NCBI GenBank assembly: GCA_050249535.1
Contig: JBFWQI010000025.1
Location: 22,951 to 86,950, forward strand
Origin: JADJXM01 sp937967285
GTDB taxonomy: Bacteria > Acidobacteriota > Blastocatellia > RBC074
DNA: 64,000 nucleotides
Direction: 5' to 3'
Shown: piece by piece, positions 1-17,651 of the stretch
Position numbering within the stretch: position 1 is the stretch's first letter
How the letters are laid out: every line of letters begins with the position of its first letter
The notes under the pieces: generated by a model
The model's input: the letters and a program-made list of their open reading frames with translations, nothing else
Told to the model about the DNA's origin: nothing
Database searches by the model: none
Program-made: the position numbers and the translations under genes

Positions 1-467
1 TTCGACACGCGTTACGGCCGAATCGGCGTGCTCATCTGCTGGGACCAGTGGTATCCGGAAGGCGCGCGGCTGACGGCGCTGCAGGGAGCTCAGATCCTCT
101 TCTATCCGACGGCCATCGGCTGGCATCCGTCCGAGAAGGCGGAATACGGCGAGCGGCAGCATTCGTCATGGGAGACGATTCAGCGCTCTCACGCCATTGC
201 CAACGGCGTTTATGTCGCAGTCGCCAACCGCATCGGCCACGAACCGAGCCCGCCCGAGCATCCGGGTGAGGGCATTCAGTTCTGGGGGCAGAGCTTCTTC
301 GCCGATCCTTCGGGACAGATCGTCGCCAAGGCCGGCATCGAGGAAGAGCAGATCCTGATCAACGAGTGCGATTTCTCGAAGCTCGATGTGCAGCGAACTC
401 ACTGGCCGTTCCTCCGCGACCGGAGAATCGATGCATATGCTGATATTGTGAAACGATATATCGATCA

Positions 468-471
<4 letters not shown>
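1..471 (+). CDS. aguB: N-carbamoylputrescine amidase, C-terminal part (cut by window edge)
   Basis: The reading frame is open from base 1, so the N-terminus lies outside the window. The visible part is the C-terminal half of a carbon-nitrogen hydrolase (nitrilase fold). The string ICWDQWYPEGAR carries the catalytic cysteine (codon 37-39), and this ICWDQW context is typical of N-carbamoylputrescine amidases. The enzyme converts N-carbamoylputrescine to putrescine, CO2 and ammonia in the cytoplasm. The next gene is agmatine deiminase, which makes its substrate, so the pair forms the agmatine route to putrescine. The TAG stop (469-471) is the first TAG of a GTAGAAA repeat array, so the repeat abuts or supplies the gene end. 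Confidence 0.9.
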
Positions 472-2506
<2,035 letters not shown>

Positions 2507-2578
2507 TAACTGGTGCAGTATCGCGAGCGATAGCGACCGGGCTCGAGTTTAGCCAATAACCCACGAGAGGATCCTGAC

Positions 2579-3502
<924 letters not shown>

Positions 3503-3511
3503 AGGAAAACA

Positions 3512-3570
3512 TTCAACAGGATTCACAGGATGTTCATCGGTATGAAAAAATCCTGTAAATCCTGTTGGAA
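3512..3570. repeat. CAGGATTTACAGGAT-type palindrome (family B, short form)
   Basis: Arm TTCAACAGGATTCACAGGA (3512-3530) is mirrored by TCCTGTAAATCCTGTTGGAA (3551-3570) around a 20-base centre. It sits between the convergent aldo/keto reductase and mqnD genes and could act as a bidirectional terminator. Longer relatives lie near 14.6 kb and 55.6 kb. Confidence 0.8.
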
Positions 3571-3576
3571 TTTATT

Positions 3577-4416
<840 letters not shown>

Positions 4417-4525
4417 AAGCGATTTAGAACCTCTGTCAGAATGGCCTGGGCCGAATCGGTCAATTAAACAGAGAGGATACAATAAAATCGGGTTGAGCGC
4501 TAACCGGCGCGCCTCGATCGAAGTC

Positions 4526-8506
<3,981 letters not shown>

Positions 8507-8594
8507 CGTCTCTCTCCTGCGACGTGTGCCGCTTACGATTCGAATCCGGAACTCGCCGGACAGGCTCACCGCCGTCGGCGATCACCCTGTTCCG

Positions 8595-9710
<1,116 letters not shown>

Positions 9711-9727
9711 AATTGTCTCTCTGAATA

Positions 9728-9822
9728 AGTAGAAAGTAGAAGGTAGAAAGTAGAAAGAAATAATATTGATAATATAAAATCTGCTTTATGCGGCGCACTT
9801 TCTACTTTTTACTTTCTACTTT
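9728..9822. repeat. GTAGAAA heptamer element, inverted arms
   Basis: Arm one 9728-9758 (GTAGAAA units), an AT-rich centre, arm two 9798-9822 (TTTCTAC units). The second arm overlaps the last codons and stop of the redoxin gene on the minus strand. Confidence 0.9.
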
Positions 9823-10425
9823 AATTAATTCTTCGATCAACCCTTCGACTTCCGACTTGATCAGTTCGCCGTTGGCTACGCGGGCCTTTGCGACGATGAC
9901 GTCGCCGTCGGGCGTGATGTCACGCGCGTCGATCAGAATATTGAGCGGCGTTCCCCAGAGCCGCGTATCGGCGGCTTTCATGCGGTACTTGTAATGAGTC
10001 GATGAGGCCCGTTCGTTTCGCTTGCCGTTGCCCTCGACCGCGATCTTGTATTCCGGTTTGTGCTTCTCGACGAATTTACGGATCGAATCGCGATTGGAAT
10101 ATTCGCAGACGGCGATCACTTCCAGGCCGGCGTCGCGGTATTTCCGGTAGAGCTCATTGATCGTCACTACGTCGTAGTTGCTGTTGTGGCACCACGCCGC
10201 GAAGTAATGGATCAGAATGAGCTTGTGTCCCTTGACCGCATCGCGGAGCCGTATCTCGCCCCCCTCGAGGAGCGGGAAGGTGAAGTCATCGACCTGCATA
10301 TCGATCTGAAAGAGCGACGCGTAATCGTGGCTGTGTTCGGCTGAAAACTCCTGCCGGCGTTCCTGCGCCTCCGCGCCCGAGCAGGTCAGGAGCAGCGCGA
10401 TCGCGGTCATGAGAAATGTTTTCAT
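9802..10425 (-). CDS. Exported redoxin (thioredoxin/AhpC-like) with incomplete active site
   Basis: A 207-residue protein from the ATG at 10425, with a GAGG site and a clear signal peptide (MKTFLMTAIALLLTCSGAEA). An earlier in-frame start would overlap the prenyltransferase gene. The mature part is a thioredoxin-fold domain: FTFPLLEGGEIRLRD, then LILIHYFAAWCHNSN, later LWGTPLNILID with the cis-proline motif. The active site is WCHNS, so only the first cysteine of a CxxC pair is present; the next cysteine is in VIAVCEYS. It could be a one-cysteine reductase or peroxidase, or have lost activity. The last residues (IKVESKK) and TAG stop are read from a GTAGAAA repeat arm. Eight bases separate it from the prenyltransferase stop, so co-transcription is likely. 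Confidence 0.8.
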   Translation of the reverse strand: MKTFLMTAIALLLTCSGAEAQERRQEFSAEHSHDYASLFQIDMQVDDFTFPLLEGGEIRLRDAVKGHKLILIHYFAAWCHNSNYDVVTINELYRKYRDAGLEVIAVCEYSNRDSIRKFVEKHKPEYKIAVEGNGKRNERASSTHYKYRMKAADTRLWGTPLNILIDARDITPDGDVIVAKARVANGELIKSEVEGLIEELIKVESKK

Positions 10426-10433
10426 GTCTAACC

Positions 10434-11294
10434 TCATTTGAGCAGGAAGATATCGGCCGCGATGGTCACGAAGAGGATGACGCTGACCCAGGCGTTGGTC
10501 GTGAAGAAGGCGGCATTGAGCTTCGACAGATCGTCGGCCCTGACCAGCCTGTGCTGGTGAATCAGCAGTGCCGCCGTCGCGAGTATGCCGAGCAGCCCGA
10601 TCCAGTGCAGGCCCGTCAGGGCGTAAATCCAGACCAGAATCAGGAACATTCCGGCATGGAGCGCGCGCGAAATCCAGAGCGCCCGCGCGATGCCGAATCT
10701 CTGTGGTATCGAGTGCAGTCCGTTCGAGGCGTCGAAGTCCCTGTCCTGGCAGGCATAGATGATGTCGAATCCGGCGGTCCAGAGCATGACGGCGAGGCTC
10801 AGCAGCAGCGGGACCGGCGAATCGATGCTTCCCCGGACCGCGATCCAGGCGCCAGTCGGCGCGATCGAAAGACACCATCCCAGCACCAGATGCGAGAGGG
10901 AAGTGAACCGCTTGGTGTACGAATAGATGAGTACCGAAAGCAGCGCGACCGGCGACAGCAGCAGCGTCAGCCGGTTGAGCATGGCCGCCGCCAGGAAGAA
11001 GAGCGCCGCCGAGGCGATGACGAAGAGCGTCACGAACTCCCTGCTCAGCAGTCCCGCCGGCAGCGCGCGCGTGCTGGTCCGCGGATTGAGCGCATCGAAC
11101 TTCATGTCGACCAGCCGGTTAAAGGCCATCGCCGCCGATCGCGCCCCGACCATCGCCACCAGGATCCAGAAGATCTGACGCATTCCCGGCATCCCGTCAG
11201 CCGCCAGAACCGCCCCCAGCAAGGCGAACGGAAGCGCGAAGAGCGTGTGCTCGATCTTGATCATCTCGAAAGTTGTTCTGAGACTTCTGAGCAT
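10434..11294 (-). CDS. mqnP: UbiA-family prenyltransferase for menaquinone
   Basis: A 286-residue polytopic membrane protein of the UbiA superfamily. It carries both aspartate-rich prenyl-diphosphate motifs: FNRLVDMKFDALNPRT (NxxxD type) and DIIYACQDRDFDASNG. It would attach the polyprenyl tail to the naphthoate ring in the futalosine pathway, at the inner membrane. A GGATC site precedes the ATG. It lies between ubiX and the redoxin gene with gaps of about 22 and 8 bases, consistent with one operon. The mqnP name rests on context; the sequence is close to bacterial 4-hydroxybenzoate polyprenyltransferases too. Confidence 0.88.
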   Translation of the reverse strand: MLRSLRTTFEMIKIEHTLFALPFALLGAVLAADGMPGMRQIFWILVAMVGARSAAMAFNRLVDMKFDALNPRTSTRALPAGLLSREFVTLFVIASAALFFLAAAMLNRLTLLLSPVALLSVLIYSYTKRFTSLSHLVLGWCLSIAPTGAWIAVRGSIDSPVPLLLSLAVMLWTAGFDIIYACQDRDFDASNGLHSIPQRFGIARALWISRALHAGMFLILVWIYALTGLHWIGLLGILATAALLIHQHRLVRADDLSKLNAAFFTTNAWVSVILFVTIAADIFLLK

Positions 11295-11316
11295 TCTTGG
11301 ATCCTGCCTGCCGGGG

Positions 11317-11949
11317 TCATTTCGCCCACGGGCTGGTTTCGAGATTCTTGCGGCTGCCTTCCCATCGCGTCTTCTGCTCGTGATCGACGCCCAGGTGATC
11401 CAGCAGGCGATGCGTGAAATGTTCGACCAGGTCGTCGATGGTCTGCGGATAATGATAGAAGCTCGGCATGGCCGGCACTATCCGCACGCCCAGCCTGGCC
11501 AGCTTGAGCATATTCTCGAGGTGGATGGCGTTGAGCGGAGTCTCCCGCGGAACCAGGATCAGCGTCCGGTTCTCCTTGAGCATGCAGTCCGCCGCCCGGT
11601 GGATCAGATCGCGTGTCACTCCCGTAGCGATCATGGCCAGCGAACTCATGCTGCACGGGACGACGATCATCGCATCGCTCAGATACGACCCGCTCGCAAT
11701 CGTCGCTCCGATATCGCTCGCCGGATGGATGACTATCTTGTCCGAATCCCTGCCGATCAGTTCGCGCACTGCCTTCGACTCGGTCCCCGCGACGTTGATT
11801 CCCAACTCCTCGCGGACCACCCTGATCCCCGCCTGCGAGATCACCAGATCGACAACTGAGACCTCCGGACAGGAATCCAGTTGAGACAGCAGTCGCTGCG
11901 CATAGATCGATCCGCTCGCACCCGTGATCCCGACTGTGATCTTTTTCAT
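11317..11949 (-). CDS. ubiX: Flavin prenyltransferase
   Basis: A 210-residue flavoprotein of the UbiX/Pad1 family. It prenylates FMN to give the cofactor of UbiD decarboxylases. The N-terminus ITVGITGASGSIYAQRLL, the ASGSYLSDAMIVVPCSMSSLA segment and LVPRETPLNAIHLENM are hallmark motifs (FMN binding and the conserved E/R site). In futalosine organisms a UbiX/UbiD pair decarboxylates the 6-carboxylate of the naphthoate intermediate, so its place at the head of this menaquinone operon is logical. No ubiD homologue lies in the window. It diverges from larB across about 220 bases. Confidence 0.93.
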   Translation of the reverse strand: MKKITVGITGASGSIYAQRLLSQLDSCPEVSVVDLVISQAGIRVVREELGINVAGTESKAVRELIGRDSDKIVIHPASDIGATIASGSYLSDAMIVVPCSMSSLAMIATGVTRDLIHRAADCMLKENRTLILVPRETPLNAIHLENMLKLARLGVRIVPAMPSFYHYPQTIDDLVEHFTHRLLDHLGVDHEQKTRWEGSRKNLETSPWAK

Positions 11950-12167
11950 TCTCTGAACTCCATTCGGCGCTCTCCCGGCCGACCCGGTTCAACCTGCGAC
12001 TATATGAGGCGCCGTGAAAACTTGTCAAGCTATGCGAATCTTGGCTATAAAGCTCATTCGCTCTTGATAACAGGATAGGCGACCGGCTTGGCATTTCTGT
12101 CACGAAGCGGTAACGAAGTGGAGGGCTGAGTCGTACAAAGAAACTGAAGATCGGGAAATCTTGAAAT

Positions 12168-12914
12168 ATGGATCACGAAAAACTCAGGCAATTGCTTGAC
12201 GGGTACAGGGACGGCGAGCTGGATCTCGAGCAGGCTGTCGAGCGTCTGCGCCATCTGCCCTACGAGGACCTCAGTTACGCCAATGTCGATCATCACAGGA
12301 GCCTCCGGCAGGGCTTCCCGGAGGTGATCTTCGGTCAGGGCAAGACCGTCGATCAGGTGACGGGCATCGCCGAGCGGCTGCTCGCCAACTCGTCCAATCT
12401 TCTGATCACGCGGACCAACCGCGAGACCTTCGACAGCATCCACAGGATCGCTGACGATGCCGTCTTTCACGAGAGTTGCGGCGCGATTTCGGTCAGAAGG
12501 GACGAGACGATTCGCGGGACCGGAACCATCGCCATCGTCACGGCCGGGACCTCTGACATTCCCGTTGCCGAGGAGGCCGCCGTCACGGCGGAGGTCATGG
12601 GCAATCAGACGACTCGCCTGTTCGATGTCGGAGTTGCCGGCATCCATCGGGTTCTGAGCCGGCGTGAGATGCTCAGATCCGCAAGGGTCGTGGTCTGCGT
12701 TGCAGGAATGGAAGGCGCGCTGCCCTCCGTTGTCGGCGGGCTGGTCAGCGTGCCGGTCATCGCCGTTCCGACCAGCATCGGCTACGGCGCCAGCTTCAAC
12801 GGCATCGCGGCCCTGCTCGGAATGCTCAATTCCTGCTCTTCAAACGTGACCGTCGTCAACATCGATAACGGTTTCGGAGCCGGATTCGTCGCCAGCCTGA
12901 TCAACAGAAACTGA
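12168..12914 (+). CDS. larB: LarB-type nickel-pincer cofactor carboxylase/hydrolase
   Basis: A 248-residue protein with the LarB architecture: an N-terminal helical arm (LRQLLDGYRDGELDLEQAV) and a PurE-like domain (AIVTAGTSDIPVAEEA, VAGMEGALPSVVGGL, VPTSIGYGASFNGIAALLGM). LarB carboxylates the pyridinium ring of nicotinic acid adenine dinucleotide and hydrolyses the phosphoanhydride, starting synthesis of the nickel-pincer cofactor of lactate racemase-type enzymes. No larC, larE or larA is nearby, so partners must be elsewhere or the protein does another task. Its last 75 bases overlap the convergent CHAD gene on the opposite strand. Confidence 0.85.
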   Translation: MDHEKLRQLLDGYRDGELDLEQAVERLRHLPYEDLSYANVDHHRSLRQGFPEVIFGQGKTVDQVTGIAERLLANSSNLLITRTNRETFDSIHRIADDAVFHESCGAISVRRDETIRGTGTIAIVTAGTSDIPVAEEAAVTAEVMGNQTTRLFDVGVAGIHRVLSRREMLRSARVVVCVAGMEGALPSVVGGLVSVPVIAVPTSIGYGASFNGIAALLGMLNSCSSNVTVVNIDNGFGAGFVASLINRN

Positions 12915-13406
12915 GGACGGAACTGCCGGCGCCGAGATCATTTTCCGCAAGCTCCTCCTGATCCCCTTGCTGGCCATTCCATGCCAAAGGTCCAGGAACT
13001 GGCCGGTCAGGACTCGGTGCCTCTCCCGATAGGATTCGATCAACCGCTCGAGCTGAACGATCTCGGGGCTCCCCGGCTTGCGCTTTCTGAGGCGCGACAG
13101 ATCCCCCTCGATCAACTGGCTGAAGACAATGCAGTCCTGCATCTCGCCGAGCATGTCCTGGACCCGCTTGAGCATGTCGATAATCATCTCGAGCCTGTCG
13201 GGATAGAGGTCGCGCAGGCTTTCAGCCGAATACCGTAATCTTTTTCCGGAAATTCTCAGCGCGTGAAGCTGCTCCGGCGTCGGATTTCGCTCGTTCGATC
13301 CGATGTGCGAAAAATATTCCTTGAGCCGCGCGCGCATTATCCGCTCAGCCGCCTCAGGCAACGGCACATCCGATTTGAGACCCTTGATCTTAAACGGTTT
13401 CGCCAT
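12840..13406 (-). CDS. CHAD protein, C-terminal half (second of two overlapping frames)
   Basis: A 188-residue product from the ATG at 13406; a TTG at 13433 is also in frame. It holds the second half of a CHAD helical domain, including the conserved polyphosphate-binding stretch LHALRISGKRLRYSAE. CHAD domains bind polyphosphate through basic surface residues. The first half is encoded just upstream in another frame, overlapping by 17 bases. Deleting one base of the run of five G (plus-strand C5 at 13418-13422) would join the halves into one protein of about 340 residues. The 3' end overlaps larB by 75 bases, so the last ~25 residues are antisense to larB. Confidence 0.75.
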   Translation of the reverse strand: MAKPFKIKGLKSDVPLPEAAERIMRARLKEYFSHIGSNERNPTPEQLHALRISGKRLRYSAESLRDLYPDRLEMIIDMLKRVQDMLGEMQDCIVFSQLIEGDLSRLRKRKPGSPEIVQLERLIESYRERHRVLTGQFLDLWHGMASKGIRRSLRKMISAPAVPSSVSVDQAGDESGSETVIDVDDGHV

Positions 13407-13872
13407 TCGCCCCGACTCCCCCGATCGACTCAATCATCGTTTTTTCATTTTTCAGCGAAGCGAATACCGGTCCGTCCATGAAACGTTTGAGCGACTTCAG
13501 GTTTCTCCTCCTTCTCACCCTGGCCCGCTTGATCAATCCTTTAACCGCCTGCTGCTCTGACGACGCGATCTTCTTCTTCTGATTTTTCAGCGATCCGATC
13601 AGAACGTCGAGGTCTCTCACCTTGCCCAGCGAGGTCGCCAGCGTCTTGAGCGCATCGACCAGCTGTTTCCGGTCCTCTTTCGGCAGACATGTCGAAAAGT
13701 TGTTCAGCGCGTTCCTCATCCGCCTGATCCCGACGCGCATGTCGTGTATCGCATTGACATCCCCTTTTCTCACACCCTGTTCAAGGTTGATGATCGATCC
13801 GAAGGTGTCTCTCAACAACTCACCCGCGAAATCTGCCAGCCTGGGCGCCGGTGAACCGTCTTTTGCCGTCAT
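13390..13872 (-). CDS. CHAD protein, N-terminal half
   Basis: A 160-residue product with the first half of a CHAD domain: AIHDMRVGIRRMRNALNNF, LGKVRDLDVLIGSL, and a very basic RARVRRRRNLKSLKRF helix. It ends shortly after entering the stretch shared with the downstream frame. On its own it lacks the C-terminal RISGKRLRY helix pair. Either the gene is frameshifted, or two subunits are made by coupled translation, or a ribosome shifts +1 in the overlap. No TTM or CYTH domain is attached. Confidence 0.75.
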   Translation of the reverse strand: MTAKDGSPAPRLADFAGELLRDTFGSIINLEQGVRKGDVNAIHDMRVGIRRMRNALNNFSTCLPKEDRKQLVDALKTLATSLGKVRDLDVLIGSLKNQKKKIASSEQQAVKGLIKRARVRRRRNLKSLKRFMDGPVFASLKNEKTMIESIGGVGANGETV

Positions 13873-13928
13873 TAATGATTACTCCCGCGTTCAGGACGAT
13901 CCGCTAAGATAGCTTTAATACGCTGTAA

Positions 13929-14086
13929 CCTGAGTCAGTTTTTTTCCGCAAAGGCGCAGAGGAGGCAGAGATTTTTTGTGCAGGTAATGTTCGTTATATG
14001 GCCATCAGGTGAGACTCCGGAAATAAATATCCAAAAACAATCTCTGTTCCCTCTGCGCCTCTGCGTTAAAAAATTTTTGACTCAGG
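13929..14086. repeat. CGCAAAGGCGCAGAGG-type palindrome
   Basis: Outer arms CCTGAGTCA / TGACTCAGG enclose tracts of T and A and then CGCAAAGGCGCAGAGG, mirrored by CCTCTGCGCCTCTGCG, around a unique centre. It lies upstream of the CHAD gene in a gene-free stretch (13873-14815) of about 940 bases that also holds a structured hairpin region and a family-B palindrome. Confidence 0.8.
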
Positions 14087-14304
14087 TTCCACTCTATTTA
14101 ATTTATTGTCTCCGTTAATTTTATACTACTTCGCCGGCCCGCCTGTCAGGTCAATGTAAAATTTTTCGTGATTTTTGCGTCCTCAAACCGGAATTATCCA
14201 TCTATTGTGTGTCTTACACAGATGCCAGCAAGATCTGCTGGTGTTGAGTAACGGTGCAGCGGTCCGATGCCGGTTTTTACCCCCGCTGCGGCGCCTCGAC
14301 TTGC

Positions 14305-14357
<53 letters not shown>

Positions 14358-14540
14358 TCAAAAGAGTATGTCCTCACCCCATCTGAAACCCGAATCCTCT
14401 CCGGGTTGAAAGTATTAAGAATCCACAGTTTACCGGCAAAAATCACAATCAGAATTCCACTCAGGCGCCCGCCGTCCGTCCGGTCGGGGTCTGTTTACCC
14501 ATGCAATATCATTATTAATGTAACTGCTCAGCTCACAGAG

Positions 14541-14712
14541 GCGGGAAGAAAATTGGACAGGATTTACAGGATTAAACCTATGGATAAAATAAGCTCGAAT
14601 ATAAGTCGAAGTCCATTTGCCGGAGGAAACGGGCCTGAATACCCTCAGACTTAATCCTGAAAATCCTGTAAACCCTGTCTAATTTCTTCTTTCCTCCGAG
14701 GGCTGAGCATTA
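14541..14712. repeat. Family-B palindrome with conserved core
   Basis: Left arm GGACAGGATTTACAGGATTA, right arm TTAATCCTG then AAAATCCTGT and ACCCTGTC, around a core of about 75 bases. The core and the flanking GGAAGAAA / TTCTTTCCTCCGAGGGCTGAGCA are closely similar to the element at 55511-55735, which has more arm units. Confidence 0.85.
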
Positions 14713-14815
14713 ATACTGAATTCAGTTAACTGATAGCTGGAAACTATTTCACGAGAAGCCTATAATCCGTTTCAGGCCACCCTGCCAATCAGCCAGACAG
14801 GGAGGTTTTCATCGG

Positions 14816-15957
<1,142 letters not shown>

Positions 15958-15961
15958 CGGA

Positions 15962-16113
<152 letters not shown>

Positions 16114-16115
16114 TT

Positions 16116-16775
16116 ATGATGCTCGAGTGGCTCAAAGACTGGTTGCTGGAGATCTCGCGACAGGTTGTCGGGATGCCGGTGATATACGCGATGCCGATGA
16201 TGGTCATAGTCGGGGCGCTCGATTCGTCATTGCTTTCGCTGCCTGAGGTCAACGACTACATCACTATCGCAAGGATTGCCAATAATCCGAACGAGGTATA
16301 CTATTTCCCCTTTTTCCCGGCGATCGGATCGATGATCGGGTGTCTGCTGCTCTATCGGATTGCGCGTCGAGGCGAGCAGTTCGTGGTCAGGAAGTTTCAT
16401 CCGAAGCATCTCGACCGGGTGCAGGAGCTGTATCGCAAGTGGGGAGTCCTGGCGCTGGTGATACCGGCGCTGCTGCCTCCGCCGATGCCGTTCAAGATCT
16501 TCGTAGCGGCAGCAGGAGTGATGAACTACCCGATCGGCAGGTTCGCTCTGGTGATCCTGATCGCGCGAATGATCAGGTACTATTTCTGGGGGATTCTCGC
16601 GTATTTCTTCCAGAACCGCGTCCGCAGAATTCTGTTCTGGATGGAGACGCACATCCTCGAGATTCTGGTCGTAACGGTCGGAATCATACTGCTCTTCTTC
16701 ATAATTCGCTGGCTGGTGATCAGGCTCAGGCGAGCTGCTTCGAAGCCGGGCGCCCAGGTCAGTTGCGCCGACTGA
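16116..16775 (+). CDS. VTT/DedA-like membrane protein (first of a pair)
   Basis: A 219-residue integral membrane protein of the SNARE-associated Golgi (VTT) superfamily. It has the re-entrant-loop signatures ALDSSLLSLPEVNDY and PALLPPPMPFKIFVAAAGVM, and hydrophobic helices at about residues 20-40, 65-85, 112-130, 145-165 and 183-205. Relatives act in lipid movement or envelope homeostasis. The start lies directly after the heptamer arm. A second related gene follows after 30 bases, and the two proteins share PPPxPFKIF and the general layout, indicating an old tandem duplication. Confidence 0.85.
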   Translation: MMLEWLKDWLLEISRQVVGMPVIYAMPMMVIVGALDSSLLSLPEVNDYITIARIANNPNEVYYFPFFPAIGSMIGCLLLYRIARRGEQFVVRKFHPKHLDRVQELYRKWGVLALVIPALLPPPMPFKIFVAAAGVMNYPIGRFALVILIARMIRYYFWGILAYFFQNRVRRILFWMETHILEILVVTVGIILLFFIIRWLVIRLRRAASKPGAQVSCAD

Positions 16776-16805
16776 AAACAGGCCGGGGCTGGATAACTTA
16801 TCTCG

Positions 16806-17444
16806 ATGAAATCATTCTTACTTGGAATCGGAAGCGTGCTCAAGTCGCTGCAGGCCTTGCTGGTGGGGTTCGGAGCGTTCGGGCTTTTCGCGATCGCCCT
16901 GCTCGACGCCGGAATGATCCCGCTGCCGGGCGGGCCGGACGTAGTGCTGATGACGCTCTCGCATCTCAACAACGCGATGACGCCCGTCTATGTGCTGGCG
17001 GTCACGCTCGGTTCGACTCTCGGATGTCTCTTTCCGTACTACATCGGTCTCAAGACCGGCGAGGCCGCGCTGCGCCGCTTCAGCCCCGAGAAGAGGGCGC
17101 GGGTGACGGCCCTCATCGACCAGTATGATCTGTGGGCAATGCTGGTCGGCGCCGTGCTGCCTCCTCCTTTTCCGTTCAAGATCTTCCTGATCACCGCCGG
17201 CGTCTTCAGAATGAAGGTCTGGCGCTTTCTGATCGCGCTGCTGATCGGCCGCAGCATCCGGTACTCGCTCGAGGGGTGGATGGCGGTCACCTACGGCGAT
17301 CAGGCAATGACCGTCTTCAAGCAGCACTATCCGAAGATAGGACTGGCGCTCGCCGGGCTCATCGTGCTCATCGTTATCATCAATACCATCCGTTCAAGGA
17401 GAAACCGGGAGATGACGGACGGCGATCTGAGCGTGGCTGAGTGA
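16806..17444 (+). CDS. VTT/DedA-like membrane protein (second of a pair)
   Basis: A 212-residue paralogue of the preceding gene. It shows ALLDAGMIPLPGGPDVVLMTL (the first loop motif), GAVLPPPFPFKIFLITAGVF (the second), and five to six hydrophobic helices. The C-terminal helix ends in a basic tail (RSRRNREM). The spacing suggests a two-gene transcript with the preceding gene. The substrate is unknown; the family as a whole is linked to lipid scrambling or proton-dependent homeostasis. Confidence 0.85.
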   Translation: MKSFLLGIGSVLKSLQALLVGFGAFGLFAIALLDAGMIPLPGGPDVVLMTLSHLNNAMTPVYVLAVTLGSTLGCLFPYYIGLKTGEAALRRFSPEKRARVTALIDQYDLWAMLVGAVLPPPFPFKIFLITAGVFRMKVWRFLIALLIGRSIRYSLEGWMAVTYGDQAMTVFKQHYPKIGLALAGLIVLIVIINTIRSRRNREMTDGDLSVAE

Positions 17445-17472
17445 GGGGAATTTCCAGTGAGGAAAAGACTTT

Positions 17473-17607
17473 GACGCCAAGTCGCCAAGGTTGCCAAGAC
17501 TTATTCAGGTAATGAAATTCTGGGTTTAAAGCCCAAGCTGCGAGAAGGACAAATCAGGCGCCATCCCCTCCTTATTTCACTCTTGGCCATCTTGGCGCCT
17601 TGGCGTC
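17473..17607. repeat. GACGCCAAG / CTTGGCGTC palindrome (family D)
   Basis: Arm GACGCCAAGTCGCCAAGG with TTGCCAAG (17473-17499) is mirrored by CTTGGCCATCTTGGCGCC and TTGGCGTC (17582-17607) around a unique centre. It fills the gap between the converging membrane-protein and oxidase genes. A second copy is at 39448-39576. Confidence 0.85.
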
Positions 17608-17651
17608 GAATAATATTCGCAACTAATATTCGCAACAGGACTGAGCAGTTA

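Noticed and set aside
10426..10878. Longer N-terminus for the redoxin, overlapping the prenyltransferase gene
   Set aside because: It would run antiparallel in codon phase through mqnP coding DNA; the ATG at 10425 starts a clear signal peptide.
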